64,000 bases of DNA, from the NCBI RefSeq assembly GCF_015207665.1, contig NZ_JADEWL010000023.1, positions 1 through 64,000 on the forward strand. The letters are read 5' to 3'. Source of the stretch: Plectonema cf. radiosum LEGE 06105. GTDB taxonomy: Bacteria > Cyanobacteriota > Cyanobacteriia > Cyanobacteriales > Nostocaceae. The position numbers were made by a program, and so were the translations under genes. Shown one piece after another: positions 43,019-52,518 of the stretch. The notes below the pieces were generated by a model that saw only the letters and a program-made list of their open reading frames with translations, was not told where the DNA came from and ran no database searches. Within the stretch, counting starts at the first letter, position 1; every line of letters starts with the position of its first letter.

Positions 43019-43534
43019 ATGAAACATGAAATTGAATATGACAAGCCTAGTGTTACTTCTGTAATTGAAATAGTAAAAAAATACAATAACACATCTATAT
43101 TATGTCGTCGCTGGATTAGTAGTTGGATAGATTTTATTGTCTTGATTTCTATCTTATTTATTCCCACATTATTGCTAGATGATGCAACTTATGAAAATTT
43201 ATTTCATCTCTGGTTTGGACTTTTATTTATTTATTTTTGTATTACTGAGTTGTGCTGGGGTAGAACTTTGGGCAAAGTAATTATGGGGACAGTTGTTGTT
43301 GACAAGCATGGTAAATATCCTAATATTTTTCAGGTATTAATCCGAAATATACTCCGCATTTTTGAAGCGAATCCATTTTTATTCGGAATGTATTCGGTGG
43401 GAGGATTTCCAGCAGGAATGCTCGTTTTGATGACAAAACGCAAGCAAAGAGCAGGTGATATATTTGCAGGGACTTATGTAGTGTTATTAAAAGACCTCAA
43501 ACGTCTCCAAGCTATGAAAAATTCGTTGCAGTAA
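43019..43534 (+). CDS. RDD family membrane protein
   Basis: 171 residues with an RDD domain: SILCRRWISSWIDFIVLISI (conserved Arg and Asp of helix 1), WGRTLGKVIMGTVVVD and KRKQRAGDIFAGTYVVL (the final Asp motif). Three to four membrane helices. RDD proteins are poorly understood; some have been linked to ion exchange. It lies between two CHAT genes on the same strand (73 bp after one, 21 bp before the next), probably in the same transcription unit. Confidence 0.85.
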   Translation: MKHEIEYDKPSVTSVIEIVKKYNNTSILCRRWISSWIDFIVLISILFIPTLLLDDATYENLFHLWFGLLFIYFCITELCWGRTLGKVIMGTVVVDKHGKYPNIFQVLIRNILRIFEANPFLFGMYSVGGFPAGMLVLMTKRKQRAGDIFAGTYVVLLKDLKRLQAMKNSLQ

Positions 43535-43555
43535 TAGCAGTATACCCTAATTAAT

Positions 43556-46500
43556 ATGCGCGATCGCAAACGAAAACGAATTGTAACGGTATTTATCGCT
43601 CTCGTGGCAATGGTTTCGACTTATTTGCCCCATTTACCAATCCTACCTGCTCAACAAGTATTTGCCCAAACCCCAAATACAGAAGTTGAAGCGAAGCCTG
43701 CTGAAAAACCTCCGGTATCGGGGAATTTTATCGATTACTATGCTGAGGAAAGGCAACTCAAAGGACATGAGGGTAGCGTTAACAGCGCTAATTTTAGTCG
43801 CAATGGTAAGTTTATAGTGACTGCGGGTGTCGATAAAACCGCTCGTATATGGGATTTTTCTGGTAAGCAGTTGGAAGTATTACGAGGACATGAAGGTAGT
43901 GTACGTAGTGCAAATTTTAGTCCCGATGGACAACTGATTGTTACTGCATCTTTTGATGGCACGGCGCGAGTGTGGGACAATTCGGGGAAAGAGCTTGTTT
44001 CGCTGAAAGGGCATAAGGGTAAGCTTTTCAGTGCAAATTTTAGCCCCGATGGTCAGCGAATAGTGACTGCGGGGGTGGATGGTGTTCGCTTGTGGGATAC
44101 GGATGGTAAACAGCTGGGGGAAATTAAGGGACATCTGGGGAGTGTTTACAGTGCAAATTTTAGCCCTGATGGTAAGTTGATTGTTACCGCAGGTGCGGAT
44201 AAAACTGCCCGCATTTGGGATAGTTCGGGTAAGTTTTTAACCGAGTTGAAAGGGCATACGGATACAGTTTGGAGTGCGAATTTTAGCCCTGATAGTCAGC
44301 AGGTTGTCACAGCTTCTGAGGATAAGACAGCACGGGTATGGGATTTGTCGGGGAAATTATTGATTGAAATAAAAGAGCGTTCTGAGACCGAATTAGAAGC
44401 TCATACTGATGGGCATACTAATACAGTTTGGAGTGCGAGTTTTAGCCCTGATGGTAAACGAATAGTTACGTCATCTTTAGATGGAACATCCCGTATGTGG
44501 GATACTTCCGGTAGATTAATCGCTTACGTACAACAGCAGGAAGGTAGCATTAATAGTGCCACTTGGAGCCAGGATGAAAAATGGATAGTCACAGCATCAA
44601 TTGATGGTAGTGCATCAGTGTACAGTATGAATCAAAAATTATACAGTGAACTTAAGGGACCTTTTAATGTTGCTATTAATGATGCTAAGTTTAGTCCTGA
44701 TGGTAAGAAGATTATTACCATATCCATTAGCAAAAGCCGCAATTTAGAACTTTCAACAGCTATTTTATGGGACACTTCCAGCAACTTTTTTACTGAACTA
44801 GAGAATCCTCCCATTATTACGGATGCCAACTTTAGCCCTGACAGTAAGCTAATTGTTACGGCAACTGCTTTTAGAGGATTTTTTGAGGATGAAGCAGTGG
44901 CGCAAGTATTCGACAGTTCTGGAAAGTTGATTGCAGAGCTAAAAGGAGATAAATCACATATTGAAAATGCTAATTTTAGTCCTGACGGTAAACTGATTCT
45001 TACTAATAGTGGAACTGTAAGGCTGTGGAATGTTTCTGGTAAATTATTGACCAAACTCAAAGGTCATCAGGGAGAGATTCAAAGTGCGAGTTTTAGTCCA
45101 GATGGTAAACTAATAGTTACTACATCTGCGAATGAAGCACGAGTGTGGGATATCTATGGTAACTTCTTAACAGAATTCAAAGAGCATTTGGGAGAGATTC
45201 AAAGTGCAAGTTTTAGTCCAGATAGCAAACTAATAGTTACCATATCTGCGAATGAAGCACGAGTGTGGGATATTTCCGGCAAATTACTAACAAAGATCAA
45301 GGGACATAACGGAGAGATTAAAAGTGTAAGTTTTAGTCCAGATAGCAAACTGTTAGTTACTGCATCTGCTGATATAGCGAGTATTTGGGATATGTCTGGC
45401 AAATTGTTGATAGAGCTTAAAGGTCATCAAGGAGAGATTCAAAGTGCGAGTTTTAGTCCAGATGGCAAACTAATAGTTACTGCATCCGAAGATAAAACAG
45501 CTCGTATTTGGGATATGTCTGGCAAATTGTTGACAGAACTTAAAGGGCATAAGAGTAAGGTTAACAGTGCCACTTTCAGCCCTGATGGCAGTAAAATTAT
45601 CACTGCATCTGAGGATTTCACAGCCCGTGTGTGGTATTTATCCGATAAGCTACAATATCAGCTGAAATTTCCCAAAACTTTTGTATTGGAAGAAGATGAT
45701 GGTGTAAATATTGATGAGTTAGTTCAGAGGTTCAACCAGAAGAAGTCCAACAAATTTTCTGGACTCTGTGAACTTGATATACAAAACGAAACTTTTAGCC
45801 CAGATAGCAAGTTGATTGCTACATTTGGTTCATCACATGATGTTTGTATATGGAATACTTCTAGTAAACTAATTGCAGAACTAAAAGGGCACGTGGATAG
45901 TATTAATAATGTGGAATTTAGCCCTAACGGAAAACAGATTATTACTACATCGATAGATAATACAGCGGTTGTCTGGGATACTTCTGGTAAATTACTGGCA
46001 CAACTTCAAGGTCAAAGCCGTGCTATATTTAGTGATGATAGCAAACTAATACTAACCATATCAGAAAACAAAAAAGTCTTTGTTTGGGATACTTCTGGCA
46101 AATTACTAGTACAACTTCAAAGTCAACAATTTGAAAATGCTAGCTTTAGTCCTGACAGCAAGCTAATACTAACTACATCGTTTCCGGAAACAGCCCGTGT
46201 ATGGGATACTTCTGGCAATTTACTAGTACAACTTCAGGGTAAAATTAACAATGCTAGCTTTAGTCCTGACAGCAAGCTAATCCTTACGGAATCGGAAGAC
46301 AAAATCACTCGCATTTGGGATATTTCTGGCAAATTAATAGCACAATTTTCAGGTCAAAGCAATGCTAGCTTTAGTTCTACTAGTAAGCTAATCCTTACGG
46401 AATCGGAAGACAAAATCACTCGCATTTGGGATACTTCTGGCAAATTGATAGCACAACTTCCAGGTCAAATCAACGCTAGCTTTAGCCCTGATAGTAAGCT

Positions 46501-49500
46501 CATTATTACTACGCAGTATACAAACTTTCCTCGCACGCTTCTCCCTCTTCCTGTTTCTAAACCTACTCAAAGTAATCAAGTAATCTGTATCTGGGATACT
46601 TCTGGCAAATTGCTTGCAAAAATCAAAGGTGAGCAATATGGAACTGTCTATAGTTTTAACCCTAATAGTAAATTAATTATTACCTATGGTAATTTCAAAT
46701 CAGGTTTGTGGGATGTTAATGGAAAATTAATTTTTAAATTTCAAGGAAACTTCAAAAGTTTTAGTCCAGATGGAAAACTCATTTTTGATGGTAATTATAT
46801 TTGGGATACATCTGGTAAGTTAATTGCAAAACTAGAAGCAAATACTTATCAAGGTATAAGTTTTAGCTTAGACCAAAAATTTATTCTTAATCCATCTATT
46901 GTATCACCATCACGCCTATGGAATACTTCTGGCGAACTAATTACTGAACTACCAAAAAATCCAAATGATTGGACAAATGATATTTTTAGCCCTGATGGAA
47001 AGCTAATTTTAGCTGTACCAATTACTTTTGGCATTGAGCATTCAAAAACAGCTAGACTTTGGGATAATTCTGGTAAATTGATTGCAGAATTTAAAGGACA
47101 TCCAGACAGAATAACATCTGCTAGTTTTAGCCCTGATGGAAAATTAGTCATTATTGTATCAGAAGATAATACAACCAGTATTTGGGAAACTTCTGGTAAA
47201 TTAGTTGCAGAACTTAAAAAACATCAGTCTAGTTTAATTAATGTCAGTTTTAGTTCTGATGGTAATTTTATTATTACCAATGACGGAAAAGTAAGCTTAT
47301 GGGATATTTCGGGGAAATTGCTAGCTGAACTCAAAAGAAATGAAACTAGTAATATTAAAAGTTTTACTATTAGCCCAGATAATAAATTAATTTTTACTGT
47401 ATCTAGTGAGGGAAACGCTTGTATCTGGGATATTTCTGGAAAATTACTTGCAGAAATAAAAACAGATAAGATTAGTAATGCTAATTTTAGCCCAAATAGC
47501 AAACTAATAATTACAACTTCTAGTGATGGAGTAGTTCGCATATGGGATACTTTAGGCAAATTGCACACAGCAATGGAAGAAAATGAATATTGGGAGAATG
47601 CTACTTTTAGTTCAGATGGTAAATTGATACACGTATACAATAATTTCGGCAAATTGCTTGCAGAAATTAAAGGAGATAAAAATTGGGAGAATGCTACTTT
47701 TAGTCCAGATGGTAAGTTAATTTTAACTAAAGCTAAGTGTTTTAATCAGGATTTATTTCAGGAATTATTATGTGATGTTTCCTTGTGGGATACTTCAGGT
47801 AAATTGCTGACAGAGCTAACAGTATCTACAACTGAACCTGGTTTTACTAATGCAATTTTTAACTATGATAGCCAGTCTATTTATACGTTATCCATAGACG
47901 GTATTTTTTCTGTATGGGATACTTCTGGTAGAGAACTGCGCTCTCTAACTTTATTTCCTGAATATATCAGCCTAAAAGTGAGAGCGGATAGATTAAAAAA
48001 TTTAAACTTTGATGCTCCTAATTGTGGTACAGCGTTTCAACCGTGGCAAAAAGCTCTAAAAATCTACCAAGATATTTCTGACCATGAGAACCAAATCGTG
48101 ATGGTAGAAAAAATAGGTAAAGCTTACTATTGTCTCAGCGAATATACTGAAGCTATCAAACAATATTCTCAAGCTATAAGCCTTGCGAAAAAATTTAATT
48201 ATGGGCAATTACAAGCAAAAAATACTAGCAATTTGGGAACCATTTATAATAGTTTAGGAGATTCAATTCAAGCTCTTGATTACTACAACAAATCATTAGC
48301 CATTATTCAAAAAGAACAAGACTCCCTCATAAAAGCCGAAATTTTCAGAGGACGTGGTAATATTTACACTTCTCAAGGTAAAACTAACGAAGCAATTAGC
48401 GACAACTCCCAAGCCTTAGCCATTGATGAAAAATTAGCCAATAATATAGGGATTGCAGAAAGTAAATTAAACTTGGCAAGTATTTATTATGTCAAAGGTG
48501 ATATCAATAAAGCTACCCAACTTTATAAAGAAGCATTACCAATAAACAAAAGTGAAGCACTCGCAGGTTTAGGAAATATTTTCCTCACGCTTGGTGATAT
48601 TCCAAAAGCAATTGACTACCAACAAAAAAGTTTAACCCAAGCGCGTCAACAAGCAAATAAAGAAGCCGAAGTAACTGCTCTTTACAACCTTGGAAACGCT
48701 CTATATAAAGCAAATAATCTTCCCGAAGCTGAAAAACATCTCAGAAATGCAATTGAGATTTTTGACACTCTCCGCTTTAACTTAGACGATACCAATAAAA
48801 TCTCCATATTTGAAAAACAAACCCGTGCTTATCGCCTACTCCAACAAATATTAATCGCTCAAAACCAACAGGAAAAAGCATTAGAAGTCAGCGAAAGTGG
48901 ACGTGCTAGAGCCTTTGTAGAACTCCTCAGCCAAAAACTATCACCCAACCCAAAAGAAGAATCAAAACCTATTCTCCCGCCAGATATAAATCAAATAAAA
49001 CAAATCGCAAAATCTCAAAACGCCACCATCGTCCAATACTCAATTATCTACGATGAATCACCAAACGAAAGTAAAGCACAAAAACAAGAATCAAAACTCT
49101 ATATCTGGGTAGTTAAACCCAATAACGAAAAAATAGAATTTATACCAGTAAACCTCAAGCAATATTTACAAGCAGACGATATTAACCTAGAAGAACTAGT
49201 TAACAACTCTCGTCAATCATTTGGAGTTTACCGTAATGCCTCCAGAACTACAACTCCAGTTATTAATACCCCAGGCAAACGCGATCAATTTCTCATAACA
49301 ATTAATCATGACCTTGAAACAGAAAATCTCACCGAATACTTAAAGAAACTCCATAAAATATTAATCGATCCCATCGCCCAATTTTTACCCAAAGATGAAA
49401 CTCAGCGTGTGATTTTCGTTCCGCAAGGAGAACTATTCTTAGTACCTTTCCCCGCACTAATCGACGAAACTGGTAAACATCTCATCGAAAAACATACCAT

Positions 49501-50188
49501 CCTCAGCGCACCCTCAATTCAAGTATTAGAATTAACTCGCAAAGCAAAAGAAGAAAACAAAAAACAAATAAACCCAAGGAAAGCTTTAGTTGTCGGTAAT
49601 CCCACAATGCCAGATGCGTCCTTAAAAAGTTTAGAAGGTGCAGAAGCAGAAGCAAAAGCCATATCATCTCCCAAACTACTCGACACCAAACCCCTCATCG
49701 GTAAAGCAGCTACCGAAACAGAAGTAGTCGCCAAAATGCCCCAAGCTAAAATAATTCACCTAGCAACACACGGATTATTCGATGACTTACGTGGTTTAGG
49801 AAGTGCGATCGCGTTAGCTCCTTCTGGTAAAGACGACGGTTTGCTAACTGCGGAAGAAATTTTGAACTTTAAACAAAAACTAAACGCTGATTTAGTTGTT
49901 CTCAGCGCTTGTGATACAGGTAGAGGAAGAATTACAGGTGACGGGGTAATTGGCTTATCACGCGCTTTTATTAGTGCAGGAGTACCAAGTGTTGTTGTCT
50001 CCCTATGGGCTGTACCCGATGGTGAAACAGCATTTTTAATGGAAAGATTCTACGAAAATTGGCTACAACAAGATATTGACAAACAAGACAAAGCAACAGC
50101 ATTACGAAATGCAATGCTGACAACGAAGCAGAAATATCCAAATCCCCGTCAGTGGGCTGCATTTACCTTGATTGGGGAAGCTAAGTAA
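43556..50188 (+). CDS. Giant exported WD40-TPR-CHAT protease
   Basis: 2210 residues. A signal peptide (IVTVFIALVAMVSTYLPHLP) is followed by about 33 degenerate WD40-like units (residues 55-1470) of roughly 40 residues, typically FSPDGKLIVTASEDKTARIW then DxSGKLLxELKGH; this is enough for four or more beta-propellers. TPRs follow (about 1495-1760; YYCLSEYTEAIKQYSQAISL), then a C-terminal CHAT domain with His2072 in IIHLATHGLFDD and Cys2119 in LVVLSACDTGRGR. WD40 and TPR arrays are protein-binding scaffolds, so this is a large protease platform outside the cytoplasm. It starts 21 bp after the RDD gene and has no promoter motif of its own. The middle WD40 units (about 820-1000) are eroded. Confidence 0.9.
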   Translation: MRDRKRKRIVTVFIALVAMVSTYLPHLPILPAQQVFAQTPNTEVEAKPAEKPPVSGNFIDYYAEERQLKGHEGSVNSANFSRNGKFIVTAGVDKTARIWDFSGKQLEVLRGHEGSVRSANFSPDGQLIVTASFDGTARVWDNSGKELVSLKGHKGKLFSANFSPDGQRIVTAGVDGVRLWDTDGKQLGEIKGHLGSVYSANFSPDGKLIVTAGADKTARIWDSSGKFLTELKGHTDTVWSANFSPDSQQVVTASEDKTARVWDLSGKLLIEIKERSETELEAHTDGHTNTVWSASFSPDGKRIVTSSLDGTSRMWDTSGRLIAYVQQQEGSINSATWSQDEKWIVTASIDGSASVYSMNQKLYSELKGPFNVAINDAKFSPDGKKIITISISKSRNLELSTAILWDTSSNFFTELENPPIITDANFSPDSKLIVTATAFRGFFEDEAVAQVFDSSGKLIAELKGDKSHIENANFSPDGKLILTNSGTVRLWNVSGKLLTKLKGHQGEIQSASFSPDGKLIVTTSANEARVWDIYGNFLTEFKEHLGEIQSASFSPDSKLIVTISANEARVWDISGKLLTKIKGHNGEIKSVSFSPDSKLLVTASADIASIWDMSGKLLIELKGHQGEIQSASFSPDGKLIVTASEDKTARIWDMSGKLLTELKGHKSKVNSATFSPDGSKIITASEDFTARVWYLSDKLQYQLKFPKTFVLEEDDGVNIDELVQRFNQKKSNKFSGLCELDIQNETFSPDSKLIATFGSSHDVCIWNTSSKLIAELKGHVDSINNVEFSPNGKQIITTSIDNTAVVWDTSGKLLAQLQGQSRAIFSDDSKLILTISENKKVFVWDTSGKLLVQLQSQQFENASFSPDSKLILTTSFPETARVWDTSGNLLVQLQGKINNASFSPDSKLILTESEDKITRIWDISGKLIAQFSGQSNASFSSTSKLILTESEDKITRIWDTSGKLIAQLPGQINASFSPDSKLIITTQYTNFPRTLLPLPVSKPTQSNQVICIWDTSGKLLAKIKGEQYGTVYSFNPNSKLIITYGNFKSGLWDVNGKLIFKFQGNFKSFSPDGKLIFDGNYIWDTSGKLIAKLEANTYQGISFSLDQKFILNPSIVSPSRLWNTSGELITELPKNPNDWTNDIFSPDGKLILAVPITFGIEHSKTARLWDNSGKLIAEFKGHPDRITSASFSPDGKLVIIVSEDNTTSIWETSGKLVAELKKHQSSLINVSFSSDGNFIITNDGKVSLWDISGKLLAELKRNETSNIKSFTISPDNKLIFTVSSEGNACIWDISGKLLAEIKTDKISNANFSPNSKLIITTSSDGVVRIWDTLGKLHTAMEENEYWENATFSSDGKLIHVYNNFGKLLAEIKGDKNWENATFSPDGKLILTKAKCFNQDLFQELLCDVSLWDTSGKLLTELTVSTTEPGFTNAIFNYDSQSIYTLSIDGIFSVWDTSGRELRSLTLFPEYISLKVRADRLKNLNFDAPNCGTAFQPWQKALKIYQDISDHENQIVMVEKIGKAYYCLSEYTEAIKQYSQAISLAKKFNYGQLQAKNTSNLGTIYNSLGDSIQALDYYNKSLAIIQKEQDSLIKAEIFRGRGNIYTSQGKTNEAISDNSQALAIDEKLANNIGIAESKLNLASIYYVKGDINKATQLYKEALPINKSEALAGLGNIFLTLGDIPKAIDYQQKSLTQARQQANKEAEVTALYNLGNALYKANNLPEAEKHLRNAIEIFDTLRFNLDDTNKISIFEKQTRAYRLLQQILIAQNQQEKALEVSESGRARAFVELLSQKLSPNPKEESKPILPPDINQIKQIAKSQNATIVQYSIIYDESPNESKAQKQESKLYIWVVKPNNEKIEFIPVNLKQYLQADDINLEELVNNSRQSFGVYRNASRTTTPVINTPGKRDQFLITINHDLETENLTEYLKKLHKILIDPIAQFLPKDETQRVIFVPQGELFLVPFPALIDETGKHLIEKHTILSAPSIQVLELTRKAKEENKKQINPRKALVVGNPTMPDASLKSLEGAEAEAKAISSPKLLDTKPLIGKAATETEVVAKMPQAKIIHLATHGLFDDLRGLGSAIALAPSGKDDGLLTAEEILNFKQKLNADLVVLSACDTGRGRITGDGVIGLSRAFISAGVPSVVVSLWAVPDGETAFLMERFYENWLQQDIDKQDKATALRNAMLTTKQKYPNPRQWAAFTLIGEAK

Positions 50189-50411
50189 GTAAAAATCGAG
50201 TATTTGACATTTGTAGTGTGGGCATTATTCAATCCAGAGACAATTAGAAAGTATTACCGATACAGAACCTTTAGAAGCCCTGCCAGTTGGTGTTTTGGAA
50301 GCTATGAGTCTAGATGGTGTAATCTACCTTCTATTGTACACAAGGATTAGACCATCTTTTTATCTAAATCGACCTAAACATACCCAAGCTTCTACTGAAA
50401 TTACAAGTAAC

Positions 50412-50570
50412 TTATGCAGAGCTTTCTCCGTACTTAGTGCGATTTTTCTTAAAAGTTAACTCCTCTACTATTTCTAAAACGCGATCGTATTCTTCTTCTG
50501 TTTCAATTGCAACAGGAATAACTTCTGTAAGAAGATTACGGTAAGTATTTCTATCAAAAGTAAGAGTCAT
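50412..50570 (-). pseudogene. N-terminal fragment of a HigA-like antitoxin/HTH protein
   Basis: Minus strand from ATG 50570: MTLTFDRNTYRNLLTEVIPV then AIETEEEYDRVLEIVEELTF, ending after 52 residues. The start resembles the N-terminal segment of cyanobacterial HigA-like antitoxins, which continue with an HTH domain of about 80 residues missing here. So it is either a truncated remnant or a very short protein. No toxin gene is adjacent. The plus-strand DNA at about 50223-50460 is open but without a proper start, and I could not identify it. Confidence 0.4.
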
Positions 50571-50594
50571 TTTTACACTAATACTGTATCAACA

Positions 50595-51087
50595 ATGGTT
50601 ACGGTTCATTCCGATATTGGTAGTGGTTTAGAAAATCCCCAAGAAGTATCGGCACAAACTACTCCCCATATCCATACCATATTCACGGCAAGCAGTTCGG
50701 TATTCCTGAAATTGGAGGAATGTACTTTTCTGATAATCCAGAAGAAGTCAGATTATCCGATTTTGGCTTGCGAATCCGAGCGCGTTTTTTATACGAGTAT
50801 GATTTTGGTGATAGCTGGGAGCATCAAATTCGAGTGAAAAAAATTCTAACTCCGAAATCCAACTGCTTTTATCCAGTTTGCATTGATGGTAAACGCGCTT
50901 GTACTCCCTTTATATTGTGGTGGTCCGTGCGAATTTATGGCACAAAGGCAAGGAATACTTGATAGGTCATATAGCTTCGCGGTTGATTGAGAAATCCGGG
51001 AGTGGAGTTTTGAGGAGGGCAATCGCGTTTTGGGTTTGTGGAGTTATGCGATCGCCACTCACTTTACAGAAATTAGCTTGTTCGTAG
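50595..51087 (+). pseudogene. Broken PRiA4_ORF3 family gene
   Basis: In successive frames the DNA encodes YPYHIHGKQFGIPEIGGMYF, then FLYEYDFGDSWEHQIRVKKI and YPVCIDGKRACTPF, then YLIGHIASRLIE. These are the signature of the plasmid pRiA4b ORF-3 family (YEYDFGDSWEH is diagnostic). Frameshifts near 50700, 50900 and beyond, and loss of the N-terminus, make it a pseudogene. The function of the family is unknown; it is often found on mobile elements. Confidence 0.75.
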
Positions 51088-51119
51088 TGAGGGATTTATC
51101 CCTCTCAATAAAATAAAAA

Positions 51120-51866
51120 CTAAGCTACCCCATAACCTGTATAAGGACGTTTATAACTTGGATGCAAACCGATAACAATATCCTCTTTGGGTATACCCAT
51201 ATCTACTAAATCTTGCGCTAAATCAGCTTCCGTCATATTTCGCTGAATCCAGACTTTACCATCTTTGATATCTATATGGATGAAACAGTTATAAACTCGT
51301 TTAAGACCATCCCAGCCAATATCAAGAAGTTGGTAATGGTCATGCTCGGTGTCGAAAATAAGTTGACACTCAATCTCACTAGAAGGATTGTTCTCTTCTA
51401 GCTTGGCATGATTGTTTAGTAATTCACGAACAAATAATCGATATTGGTCTAATTTCTCCATTCGACGACTACCTATGGCAACAGGATCGTAGATTATCAG
51501 TTTTACTTGATAAAGTTTGACTGCTTCTTGAGTAAACTTTTCCTGAAAAAATGATTCAAATGTATCAATCGGAACTGCTAAATAAAGCATTCTATCCGAT
51601 TCACTCATCTGTAATGCTAGACGATAATTCAAAAATTGACCTAGCGCTGCATGAAAATCTGTGATTACAGAAGTCTTGAGGAAGCTTTTAATTTCTACTG
51701 CTATCTTGTTTCCTTCTTTTTGAACTGCTAAAACTTTCTCCGCTGCTAAATCTATCTCAAGCTTGACACCTTCAATTTTAATCTTTAGTGGGTCTGCTGT
51801 GATAACCCAGTCTTCTTTCAAAAGTGGTTGTTTTACAGCATCATGGAATAAGTCGCGAGCAGCCAT
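51120..51866 (-). CDS. Fused XisH-XisI protein (fdxN-element excision controlling factors)
   Basis: Residues 1-131 are XisH (MAARDLFHDAVKQPLLKEDW, EIDLAAEKVLAVQKEG, AVEIKSF, GQFLNYRLALQMSE). Residues 136-248 are XisI (MEKLDQYRLFVRELL, ECQLIFDTEHDHYQLLDIGW, IHIDIKDGKVWIQRNMTEAD, KRPYTGYGVA). They are normally two adjacent genes, both required with the recombinase XisF for developmental excision of the fdxN element in Anabaena PCC 7120, and widely dispersed as paralogous pairs. Here they are joined without a stop; the internal ATG of XisI (51461) is retained. XisH carries a D...EIK pattern of PD-(D/E)XK-like folds. No xisF is visible. It could be a paralogue with unrelated function. Confidence 0.88.
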   Translation of the reverse strand: MAARDLFHDAVKQPLLKEDWVITADPLKIKIEGVKLEIDLAAEKVLAVQKEGNKIAVEIKSFLKTSVITDFHAALGQFLNYRLALQMSESDRMLYLAVPIDTFESFFQEKFTQEAVKLYQVKLIIYDPVAIGSRRMEKLDQYRLFVRELLNNHAKLEENNPSSEIECQLIFDTEHDHYQLLDIGWDGLKRVYNCFIHIDIKDGKVWIQRNMTEADLAQDLVDMGIPKEDIVIGLHPSYKRPYTGYGVA

Positions 51867-52223
51867 TGATTTTTTTGCAATTTCTAAAAGTCAGTTCCGC
51901 ACTATTTAAGAATTTAACAGCTATCTGGGCATTACCGTTGACCAATATATAATTTGCTAATTGTCGCAAATCTTGTGTTGCCCGGTATGCAGATAATTAA
52001 ACGATAGTTCATGCGTTATTCGGGTTTTCCATTGTTCTCATCTTTAACTTATAGTTTCACGTTAACCCCTCTAACAATAGCTTTCCAAAAATTGGTCGTT
52101 GCTTTAAGGACTGCATATTGGTGAGTTGTTAGGGTAATATCGGCTAAAAGATACGAACTGGGGTAAAACTGGGGTAAAAATATTGTTCGTAAGCTAAAAC
52201 CCTTATGAAATGGGAGTTTTTCA
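51867..52223. other. Non-coding stretch before tRNA fragment
   Basis: I see no gene. It contains a duplicated word, AACTGGGGTAAA then ACTGGGGTAAA (about 52158-52180), just left of the tRNA-Cys fragment; TTGGGGTAAA recurs near 52504, just right of it. These may be recombinase arm-site-like repeats of an integrated element, but this is weak. Confidence 0.3.
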
Positions 52224-52269
52224 AGGTCTGCAAAACCTTTATCCCCCGGTTCAAATCCGGGTGTCGCCT
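52224..52269 (+). other. 3' part of tRNA-Cys(GCA), probable attachment site
   Basis: AGGTCTGCAAAACCT is a complete anticodon arm with anticodon GCA (Cys). It is followed by a variable region, the T-arm CCCGGTTCAAATCCGGG and the 3' acceptor strand TGTCGCC. Upstream there is no D-arm and no complementary GGCGACA acceptor strand within the required distance, so this is not a functional tRNA. An integrase N-terminus follows at 52519. A 3' tRNA fragment beside an integrase is the usual signature of an att site left by an integrative element. Confidence 0.7.
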
Positions 52270-52518
52270 TTGTTAATATTCCGTTGTTTCCTGCTCTACA
52301 AGCACCTTCTAGCTTCGAGGAGTGGATTCTTCCTTTGTACCATTTTAAGTCAAATTGGGTAGAATCAACTCACGATTTTAGGCACAAATTTAGTCCAAGT
52401 TTTAGCTACCATTTAAAAGTTGAGGAAAACGACTCAGCTAAGTGCTGCGTATTTATCCGTTTGAAATTGGGTGACATCTATAAAAAACAGTCCCTTAAAA
52501 ACTTTGGGGTAAATTTTT

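Noticed and set aside
20869-50188. Type III-E (Craspase) or gasdermin-type CHAT defence system
   Set aside because: No gRAMP/Cas7-11, no CRISPR array and no recognisable gasdermin pore protein lie among the CHAT genes; the TPR-CHAT proteins look like HetF-type exported proteases.
50223-50460. Open plus-strand frame after the WD40-TPR-CHAT gene
   Set aside because: No start codon context and no family recognised; it overlaps the antitoxin-like fragment on the other strand.
52180-52270. Intact tRNA-Cys gene
   Set aside because: Anticodon and T arms are complete, but the D-arm and 5' acceptor strand are missing upstream, so it cannot fold into a full tRNA.
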